DNA of 5,279 nt, taken from positions 1 through 5,279 of the forward strand of contig DAIUAM010000110.1 in NCBI GenBank assembly GCA_036847185.1. The letters run 5' to 3'. A program made the translations under genes and the position numbers. Position 1 is the first letter of the stretch. Every line of letters begins with the position of its first letter. Shown piece by piece: positions 1 to 5,279 of this stretch. Origin of the DNA: UBA4738 sp002413305. GTDB taxonomy: Bacteria > Actinomycetota > UBA4738. The notes under the pieces were generated by a model, which saw only the letters and a program-made list of their open reading frames with translations, was not told the origin of the DNA and ran no database searches.

Positions 1-14
1 CGGTCTTTCGACCG
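1..14 (-). terminator. Possible 3' hairpin of the leftward cyclase transcript
   Basis: Read on the minus strand, these bases form a perfect 5-bp stem (CGGTC/GACCG) closed by a GAAA loop, which is a GNRA-type stable tetraloop. It lies about 85 bases past the stop codon of the leftward cyclase gene, where a transcript end would be expected. The T-tract that would make it a convincing intrinsic terminator would fall outside the window, so this is only a candidate. The rest of 15-98 shows no gene, only a weak 4-bp stem at 60-70. Confidence 0.3.
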
Positions 15-98
15 TTCAGTGTCCGCCGAGCGAGTCGCAGGACGCGCCTGGCGACTACTGGGCTCCGCCCTCGGTGGCCTCACTCACGACTGCCACCG

Positions 99-3000
99 TC
101 ACGACGAGCGCGCCGGCGGGCCCCGCTCCATCAGCTCGCGGGCGCGCCGCACGCCGACTTCGAAGCCCTTCCGCTCGCACACGCGGACGGCTTCCTCGAG
201 GACGCTTCGGGCCTCCTCGGCCCGGCCGCAGAGCTGCAGGGCCTCGCCGAGGCTCAACAACGCGAAGCCCTGCAGGAACAGGAAGTCGGTCGGTCCGGCG
301 GCCGCCACCGCCTCGCGGCCGAGCCGCTCGGCCTCAGCTGCCTTGCCCTGCCGGGCCAACAGCTTCGCCCGGACGCTGCGGAGCAGGCTCTGCGAGTACG
401 CGTCTTCACTTCCCGCGGTTCCCTCGCACATCTGGAGGAAGGGTTCAACCTCGTCGTAACGGCCCTGAGCGTATACGGCCTCGGCCAGGATGCCGGCCAC
501 CGTCGCGAACCACGACAGCTCACCGATGTCGCGAAGCGTTTCGACCCCCCAGCGCAGGTCCTGCTCAGCCCTGGCCGGGTCGTCGGCCAGCACGTCGACC
601 CAGCCAGACATCTGGGTGAGCGGGCCGGCCAGCCAGACGGTGAGCCCGATCTCCTCGAGGATCGCTCGCGCCCGCCCGAGCAGTTCACGGGCCACGTCGA
701 ACCGCCCCCGCATCGCCTCGAACTTCCCCTGGATGAACAGGGCGGTCGACATCGCCTTGCGGTCGCCAGCCGATCGCTCGAGGATCTCCTGGCATCGCCG
801 GATGCCCTCGTCCACGGGCGTCGGCCCGCCCCAGACGACGAGCGGCACCCATGACAGGTACTCGAGCTCCTCACGCTCGTCGCCACCGGCGCGCGCGTGC
901 GCCGCCGCCTTCTCCCAGGCGTCCTCCGATTGGGCGAACTGGCAACCGAACAACAGGACCAGGCCGAGCAAGGACCAGCCTCTGGCCAGCCCGCGCTCTT
1001 CGTGCTGCTCAGCGAACGTCGCGATCGCCTCGTTCGCCTGGCGGAAGGCCTCCTCGGCCCAGCCCTCCGGGTCCGTGAACACCCGGAGCCAGAGCTCCAC
1101 GATGGCGGCCTGCGCGTCGAGGGTCCGATCGCCGGAGGCGGTCGCCGCTTCCCGGAGTTCGGCCACGACGGCGTGCATGCGCTCGAAATCGCCGGTCTCC
1201 TGCAGGGCGAAGGCCAGGTCGGGAAGCAGCTGGACGCGCCCGGGATCGTCGGCGGGCGAGAGCGCCGCCGCACGAGAGAGCAGGTTCACCGCCGCCGGCA
1301 TATCGCCCCGGGCGAAGGCCCGCCGGCCGGCCGACGCAAGCGGGACGGCCGCACGGCGGCCGAGGCCGGCCGTCCGCTCGTCGGCAGGGCCGAGCTCCGC
1401 GAGCGCGTGATGTGCCTGCTCGAGGTGGTAGCCGACGATCTCCTCGTACTCTCCAGCCCGGTCGCCGCTCCTGGCCTCGACCCACCCCGCGAACCGCTCG
1501 TGGAGATCGGCGCGGACGGCCTTCGGGACGCCCCGGTACACGGCGTCGCGGATCAGGATGTGTGCGAAGCGGAAGGTATCGTCGTCGCTGAGCTCAGAGC
1601 GGTCCGGTTGGATGAGCTCCTTGCGCGTCAAGGACTGCAGCCGGCCCCCCACGGTCCCCTGTTCCTCGCGCGGCGAGAGGTTGGCAACCGCCCCCCACCA
1701 GAACTGCCGCCCGATGATTGAGGCCCGTTCGATGACGGCTCGCTCCTCCTGCTCGAGCCGGTCGAGCCGGGCGGTGATGATCGCGTTGATCGTCGCGGGG
1801 ATCGCCAGCGTCGAGATGTCGCCGACCACTGCCCAGCTTCCCTTGCTCCGCTGGAGCCGGCCGTCGTCGACCAGCATCCGGAGCATCTCCTCGACGAAGA
1901 GAGGGTTGCCCTCCGCCACCTTGACGAGCCTCCCCAGGGCAACCTCGGGCGCCCGCGCTTCCCCGAGGAGGTTCCGGATCAGATCCTCCGTCTGCGGCGC
2001 GTCCAACGGACTGAGCGTGATCAGCGAGGCGTTCGGCTTTCCGGCCATCCACGTCCCACGGGAATCCAGCAGGTCGCCTCGGGCCACGCACACCAGAAAG
2101 ACCGGCACGTCCCGCATCCAGTCCGCCAGGTACTCCACGAAGTCGAGGAACGTCGGCTCGCCCCAGTGGATGTCGTCGAATACCACCACGAGCGGGCGTC
2201 GGGCGGCGAGCTCCTCGAAGAACTTGCGGACGGCCCAGAAGGTCTCCTGAATCGCCGGTGTGACGTCGGAGAGACCGAGGAGGGCCGCCAATCGCTCGCC
2301 GATCAGGGAGGCGTCAGCGGCCGGTTCCAGCAGCTCGAACATCTTCGGTCGAGCCTCTTCCGGCGAGTCAACGAGTCCGACACCGGCAGCGTCGCGCAGC
2401 ACTTCCACGATGGGCCAGAACGTGATGCCCTCGCCGTACGGGAGGCAGCGTCCGGAGAGGACCCTGTGGCCGCTGCCCAGCCTGGCCATGAACTCGTTGG
2501 TCAGCCGGGACTTGCCCACCCCTGCGGCGCCCAGGATCGTCACGACCTCGCAGGTTCGATTCTGGGCGGTGCGGAAGGCCGCGTCCTCGAGCGCCCGGAG
2601 CTCCCCTGTCCTGCCGACGAGCGGCGAATCGAGCCGCCGACTCCAGCCGGCCACGTTGGGAAGCACGTCGGCGAGCCTCCACACCGCGACCGGACCGCTT
2701 TTGCCCTTCAGCGAGAGCGGAGGGACCCGCTCTGCGGCCACGGCATCCTTGACCAGCCGGTACGTCGACTCCCCGACGAGGATCTCGCCCGGCTGTGCCG
2801 CCTGCTCCAGGCGGGCCGCTACGTTGACGGCGTCGCCCACCACGAACGACTCGCCGCTGCTGGGATCGCCGGCGAACACCTCGCCGGTGTTCACCCCCAC
2901 GCGGGCGAGGATCCGCACGCCCCACACCCTTTCGAACTCGTCGTTCAGCTCGACGAGGGTGTCGCGCATCTCGACGGCGGCCCGGACCGCTCGGAGGGCG

Positions 3001-3320
3001 TCGTCCTCGTGAAGCCGCGGCACGCCGAACACCGCCATGACCGCGTCCCCGATGAACTTCTCCGTGACCCCCCCGTGACGCTGGACGATCGCCTTCATCT
3101 CCTGGAAGTACCGGACCATGAGACGGCGGAGCGACTCGGGGTCCAACTCCTCGGCGAGCACAGTCGACCCCGTCACATCCGAGAAGAGGATGGTGATGGT
3201 CTTGCGAGCTTCCCGGAAGCCCCCGTGAGCCATCAGCTCACGGTCCTGCGAACGCTGCGCGCTCCATGCCCGCTCAGTCGAACTCCCTCCCTGCGAAGCC
3301 GGATCGGCAGCGTCTCGCAC
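99..3320 (-). CDS. Adenylate/guanylate cyclase-domain protein with STAND/AAA ATPase and TPR-like repeats
   Basis: Predicted cytosolic multidomain signalling protein of about 1073 residues, within the usual size of cyclase-AAA-TPR proteins. Residues 40-216 are a class III nucleotide cyclase domain: metal-binding Asp48 (in FSDVTGST) and Asp92 (in FIGDAVMAVFG), purine-contacting Lys88, and transition-state Asn166/Arg170 (in NVAAR). The usual purine-selecting Asp/Thr position is Phe159, so real cyclase activity and substrate are uncertain. Residues 231-480 are a STAND-like ATPase: P-loop GAAGVGKS at 264-271, Walker B VVVFDD at 378-383 followed by IHW, and a GNPLFVEEML motif at 471-480. From about 620 to the end it is alpha-helical with repeated Ala/Leu-rich pairs typical of degenerate TPRs, probably for partner or ligand sensing. 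No membrane segment is seen. Start: a GTG at 3320 preceded by AAGGGA with 6-base spacing. The frame is open to an ATG at 3437, and an ATG at 3233 would still keep the whole cyclase domain. It is divergent from the peptide/oxidase pair. Confidence 0.93.
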   Translation of the reverse strand: MRDAADPASQGGSSTERAWSAQRSQDRELMAHGGFREARKTITILFSDVTGSTVLAEELDPESLRRLMVRYFQEMKAIVQRHGGVTEKFIGDAVMAVFGVPRLHEDDALRAVRAAVEMRDTLVELNDEFERVWGVRILARVGVNTGEVFAGDPSSGESFVVGDAVNVAARLEQAAQPGEILVGESTYRLVKDAVAAERVPPLSLKGKSGPVAVWRLADVLPNVAGWSRRLDSPLVGRTGELRALEDAAFRTAQNRTCEVVTILGAAGVGKSRLTNEFMARLGSGHRVLSGRCLPYGEGITFWPIVEVLRDAAGVGLVDSPEEARPKMFELLEPAADASLIGERLAALLGLSDVTPAIQETFWAVRKFFEELAARRPLVVVFDDIHWGEPTFLDFVEYLADWMRDVPVFLVCVARGDLLDSRGTWMAGKPNASLITLSPLDAPQTEDLIRNLLGEARAPEVALGRLVKVAEGNPLFVEEMLRMLVDDGRLQRSKGSWAVVGDISTLAIPATINAIITARLDRLEQEERAVIERASIIGRQFWWGAVANLSPREEQGTVGGRLQSLTRKELIQPDRSELSDDDTFRFAHILIRDAVYRGVPKAVRADLHERFAGWVEARSGDRAGEYEEIVGYHLEQAHHALAELGPADERTAGLGRRAAVPLASAGRRAFARGDMPAAVNLLSRAAALSPADDPGRVQLLPDLAFALQETGDFERMHAVVAELREAATASGDRTLDAQAAIVELWLRVFTDPEGWAEEAFRQANEAIATFAEQHEERGLARGWSLLGLVLLFGCQFAQSEDAWEKAAAHARAGGDEREELEYLSWVPLVVWGGPTPVDEGIRRCQEILERSAGDRKAMSTALFIQGKFEAMRGRFDVARELLGRARAILEEIGLTVWLAGPLTQMSGWVDVLADDPARAEQDLRWGVETLRDIGELSWFATVAGILAEAVYAQGRYDEVEPFLQMCEGTAGSEDAYSQSLLRSVRAKLLARQGKAAEAERLGREAVAAAGPTDFLFLQGFALLSLGEALQLCGRAEEARSVLEEAVRVCERKGFEVGVRRARELMERGPPARSS

Positions 3321-3326
3321 TTCAGG

Positions 3327-3332
3327 TCCCTT
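3327..3332 (-). promoter_or_regulatory. Ribosome binding site favouring the GTG start at 3320
   Basis: On the minus strand this reads AAGGGA, six bases before the GTG at 3318-3320. The upstream ATG candidates are weaker: the one at 3437 has no clear Shine-Dalgarno, and the one at 3380 has a GGCAGG directly abutting it, which is too close. The ATG at 3233 has only an AGGA about ten bases away. The same AAGGGA-N6-GTG arrangement occurs at the divergent small gene, which supports the choice. Confidence 0.5.
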
Positions 3333-3430
3333 CACGAGTGGGGCACCCGGTCGGCAGCCGGAGAAGCTCCCACACCCCATCCTGCCGAGCACGCTATGCC
3401 GAGAGCAAGACGCTCTCCGATCGATCCGGC

Positions 3431-3458
3431 TTGACATCTCGGTGAGAATCAGTGTAGT
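3431..3458 (+). promoter_or_regulatory. Candidate sigma70-type promoter for the peptide/oxidase pair
   Basis: A perfect -35 hexamer TTGACA lies at 3431-3436. After a 16-base spacer comes TGTAGT at 3453-3458, which matches four of six positions of the TATAAT consensus. Transcription would begin near 3465 and give a short leader of roughly 27 bases before the GTG at 3492. The stretch 3440-3491 is clearly more AT-rich than the surrounding genes, as expected for a promoter. A small imperfect dyad (ATCA at 3448-3451, TGAT at 3459-3462) straddles the -10 and could be an operator half-site pair, but it is too short to claim. Confidence 0.5.
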
Positions 3459-3479
3459 TGATACGACTCATAAACCGAA

Positions 3480-3485
3480 AAGGGA
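3480..3485 (+). promoter_or_regulatory. Ribosome binding site deciding the GTG start of the small gene
   Basis: AAGGGA lies six bases before the GTG at 3492. There is no in-frame ATG upstream, and this purine-rich stretch is the only good Shine-Dalgarno candidate nearby, so it fixes a non-ATG start for the 85-residue protein. Confidence 0.6.
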
Positions 3486-3491
3486 AAGATT

Positions 3492-3749
3492 GTGGAGGAT
3501 AACAAGGACGCTCCGACCGCCCTCGTCCGGGTTGGCAGTCTTCTCTCGGATCCGTTCTTCCGCAAGGCGTTCGCGGCGAATCCTGCCGCGGCGCTCGCTG
3601 CGCAGGGGATCGCCCAGAACAGCCTGCCCGTAGCGGTCCTGGAGGTCCTTGCCGACCTCTCGCACGAAGAGCTCCGGGCCCTGTCCCGCGTGAAGAACGC
3701 GTTGGAGCTGGAGCATGCCTCGACGCACGAGCGGCTGGAGATGGTGTAG
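3492..3749 (+). CDS. Small NHLP/LigA-type leader-peptide-like protein, putative RiPP precursor
   Basis: An 85-residue, probably cytosolic protein with no signal peptide, no membrane segment and no cysteine. Residues 11-40 (LVRVGSLLSDPFFRKAF, then ANPAAALAAQGI) follow the pattern 'two short helices, DPxFR...F..NP.AAL...GI' seen in nitrile-hydratase-like leader peptides (NHLP clan, such as Os1348 or Franean1_4349-type families) and in the LigA small subunit of ring-opening dioxygenases. A second helical segment (residues 47-75, with LADLSHEELRAL) resembles the end of such leaders. There is no classic Gly-Gly cleavage site, and the tail after about residue 75 (ASTHERLEMV) is short, so an obvious core peptide is missing. 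It starts at GTG with a good ribosome binding site and is followed 32 bases later by the diiron oxidase gene, suggesting one operon. Assignment as a modified-peptide precursor is inference. A leader-like accessory subunit of the oxidase is an equally fair reading. Confidence 0.72.
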   Translation: MEDNKDAPTALVRVGSLLSDPFFRKAFAANPAAALAAQGIAQNSLPVAVLEVLADLSHEELRALSRVKNALELEHASTHERLEMV

Positions 3750-3781
3750 TCCCGTCCGCGCGGCATCCGATCGGGCCGGAG

Positions 3782-4534
3782 ATGCAAGCAACCACCGAGA
3801 TACGGCCGGACACGGCCGCCCTTCGTCTTCGCCGGAAGATCGACCTCGTGAACCCGCCGTTCGGGGACGCCTGTGGCCGCATCGTCCACCACCCCCGCAT
3901 CGTCGAGGTGTTCCCGCAGTACCTGATCCGGACCCACGCCATCATCCGGACCACCGTTCCGCTCATGGAGGCGGCGAGCGAACGAGCCCGCGCCATGAGC
4001 GGCGCGGACGCGGTCGCCGCCGGCGTGGCCACCTACCTCGAACGACACGTCGAGGAGGAACGGCACCACGACGACTGGCTGCTCGACGACCTGGAGCTCA
4101 TGGAGATCGACCGCGCCGCGGTGCTGAATCGGATCCCCTCCTCGACCATCGCGAGCCTCGCCGGGTCGCAGTACTACTGGGCGCTGCACTGCCACCCCGT
4201 CGCGATGCTGGGCTACTTGGCGTTCATGGAGGGGTTTCCGCCCTCGAACGCGCTGATCGAGGACCTCATCCGAAGGACGGGGTTCATCCGCGAGGCGTTC
4301 CGCACGCTGGCCGAGCACGGCGAGCTGGACATTGGTCACCGCGACGAGCTGGACGAGCTCATCGACTCCCTCCCACTGACGCCCGACCACGAGATCCTGC
4401 TGGGGCTTTCGGCGATCTCGACGGCGGAGCTTCTGACGAGGTCCCTAGACGAAGTCCTCGAGATGTTCCCGGCACCTCGGGCCGCGGAGGTCAGCTCTCC
4501 ACCGCGGCCAGGAACGCGTTCATCCTCGCCATGA
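3782..4534 (+). CDS. Heme-oxygenase-like diiron oxidase (iron-containing redox enzyme family)
   Basis: A predicted soluble, all-helical 250-residue protein, the usual length for the heme-oxygenase-like diiron oxidase/oxygenase superfamily (PqqC, CADD, UndA, SznF-type folds; Haem_oxygenas_2-like). The clearest evidence is His179-x3-Asp183-x2-His186, the C-terminal metal-binding motif of this superfamily. A candidate bridging Glu150 (in YLAFMEG) sits 29 residues earlier, close to the family spacing. The first ligand helix is at 85-99 (YLERHVEEERHHDDW), where Glu91-93 with His95/His96 supply ligands. Such enzymes activate O2 to oxidise or cleave amines, amino acids or fatty acids, but the substrate here cannot be read from sequence. 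The ATG at 3782 has GGAG immediately before it, poorly spaced. A GTG at 3848 with GGAAG nine bases upstream is an alternative, but would remove the first predicted helix. The low-complexity C-terminal tail (after about 235) is encoded in the overlap with the convergent hydrolase gene. Confidence 0.82.
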   Translation: MQATTEIRPDTAALRLRRKIDLVNPPFGDACGRIVHHPRIVEVFPQYLIRTHAIIRTTVPLMEAASERARAMSGADAVAAGVATYLERHVEEERHHDDWLLDDLELMEIDRAAVLNRIPSSTIASLAGSQYYWALHCHPVAMLGYLAFMEGFPPSNALIEDLIRRTGFIREAFRTLAEHGELDIGHRDELDELIDSLPLTPDHEILLGLSAISTAELLTRSLDEVLEMFPAPRAAEVSSPPRPGTRSSSP

Positions 4535-5279
4535 ACACCTCACGCCGCTCGTAGAAGCACAAGTGCGAGGCGTCTTCGAAGATCGTCAGCTCCGATCCCG
4601 GGATGCGCGCGTGGATCTCCTCCATGTGGTCGGGGCGTGCTTCGTCGTGGCGCCCGGACAGGATCAACGTGGGGATCCGGATCTCGCCCAAGCGGTCCAC
4701 CACGTCCCAGTCCTTGAAGTTCCCGACGACCGTGAACTCGCTCGGGCCGTTCATGGTCTCGTACACGTCGGCGCCGATCTCCAGGAACGAGCGCTCCAAG
4801 CCTTCCGGCCAAGGATCGAGCCGGCAGACGTGGCGACGGTAGAACGTCACAAGCGCGCCCTGGTACTCGGGGCAGGCGGTGAACCCGGATGCCTCGTGCC
4901 GGGCGAGGATCTCGCGTTCGGCCTCGGGAAGCTCGGCCCGGAGTTGGTTGCAGCCTTCGATCCACCGAGGTATGGACGCAGGGCTCCCACACAGGGTCAA
5001 CGAATCGAGCCTCGGCTGATGGTCCAGGACGTACTGCATCGCCAGCATCCCACCCCAGGACGAGCCGAACAGGTGGAGCCGGTCGAGGCCGAGCGCGTCG
5101 CGGACCACCCGGAGCTCCTCGACGAAGTGCGCGACCGTCCACAGGGACGTGTCGCCCGGCCGGTCCGACTTCCCGCATCCGAGCTGGTCGTAGAACACCA
5201 CACAACGGCGATCGGCGAGATCCTCTAGCGGCTCGATGTAGTTGTGCGTCATCCCCGGCCCGCCGTGGAGGCACAGGAG
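4491..5279 (-). CDS. Alpha/beta hydrolase, proline iminopeptidase-like (5' end outside window)
   Basis: A leftward gene whose 262 C-terminal residues are visible. Its frame stays open through the right edge, so the ATG at 5252 is internal rather than the start. Visible residues 5-9 are HGGPG, the oxyanion-hole motif of proline iminopeptidases and related S33-type hydrolases. The nucleophile elbow GSSWGG places Ser74. Asp212 (in LSGRHDEARP) and His239 (in EDASHLCFYE) complete a Ser-Asp-His triad at the expected spacing. The YDQLGCGKSDRP segment after the first strand is also typical. A cap region lies between about residues 100 and 190. The likely role is hydrolysis of small peptides, amides or esters in the cytosol; prolyl specificity is family-based inference. 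Only about 20-40 N-terminal residues should be missing. It converges on, and overlaps by 44 bases, the oxidase gene, and no terminator is visible between the two. Confidence 0.92.
   Translation of the reverse strand, partial: LLCLHGGPGMTHNYIEPLEDLADRRCVVFYDQLGCGKSDRPGDTSLWTVAHFVEELRVVRDALGLDRLHLFGSSWGGMLAMQYVLDHQPRLDSLTLCGSPASIPRWIEGCNQLRAELPEAEREILARHEASGFTACPEYQGALVTFYRRHVCRLDPWPEGLERSFLEIGADVYETMNGPSEFTVVGNFKDWDVVDRLGEIRIPTLILSGRHDEARPDHMEEIHARIPGSELTIFEDASHLCFYERREVFMARMNAFLAAVES

Noticed and set aside
897..1721. Rightward open frame opposite the TPR-like region
   Set aside because: It is antisense to a well-supported helical-repeat domain, and its product resembles no family.
2166..3434. 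Long rightward open frame (about 422 codons) opposite the cyclase gene
   Set aside because: It lies wholly antisense to the conserved cyclase and ATPase domains. Its product has no recognisable domain and has the His/Arg/Pro-rich composition typical of GC-driven shadow frames.
3321..3437. N-terminal extension of the cyclase protein from the ATG at 3437
   Set aside because: The added 39 residues are Arg/Ser/Gly/Cys-rich without domain character. The ATG lacks a clear ribosome binding site, and the TTGACA box of the opposite gene abuts it. It is not excluded, only less likely than the GTG at 3320.
3492..3749. Nif11-type lanthipeptide or sactipeptide precursor
   Set aside because: The protein has no cysteine and no Gly-Gly cleavage site, so thioether-forming precursor classes do not fit.
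3449..4390. Leftward open frame (about 313 codons) covering the peptide and oxidase genes
   Set aside because: It would erase the divergent promoter and is antisense to the HxxxDxxH oxidase. It shows no domain and is best explained by GC-biased third positions.
1..5279. tRNA, rRNA, CRISPR array, insertion sequence or attachment site
   Set aside because: No direct repeat series, terminal inverted repeats, transposase-like frame or tRNA-like cloverleaf was seen on either strand.

Overview
The window is high-GC DNA with strong third-position GC bias, so long antisense open frames appear almost everywhere. A class III cyclase fused to a STAND-type ATPase and a helical-repeat tail, beside a small leader-peptide-like gene, suggests a soil or environmental actinobacterium (Actinomycetota), or less likely a Chloroflexota member. 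This placement is an inference from protein style, and no marker gene is present.

Layout, left to right. (1) Bases 1-98 hold no gene, only a small hairpin (1-14) that could end the transcript of the leftward gene. (2) A large leftward gene (stop at 99, best start about 3320) encodes a signalling or regulatory protein with a nucleotide cyclase homology domain, an AAA/STAND ATPase module and a TPR-like region. (3) An AT-richer divergent control region (about 3321-3491) contains a TTGACA box and a plausible -10 facing right. (4) A compact rightward two-gene unit follows: an 85-residue, cysteine-free protein resembling nitrile-hydratase-like leader (NHLP)/LigA-type peptides (3492-3749), then, 32 bases later, a 250-residue heme-oxygenase-like diiron oxidase candidate (3782-4534) carrying the diagnostic HxxxDxxH motif. 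(5) A leftward alpha/beta hydrolase of the proline iminopeptidase type (4491 to beyond the right edge) overlaps the oxidase tail to tail by 44 bases.

Working together. The most interesting unit is the leader-like peptide plus the diiron oxidase. The two are probably co-transcribed, and they could be a minimal peptide-modifying (RiPP-like) pair, or an oxidase with a small accessory protein. The divergent cyclase/STAND/TPR protein is a candidate regulator, and the hydrolase a candidate processing or unrelated housekeeping enzyme. These functional links rest on adjacency alone.
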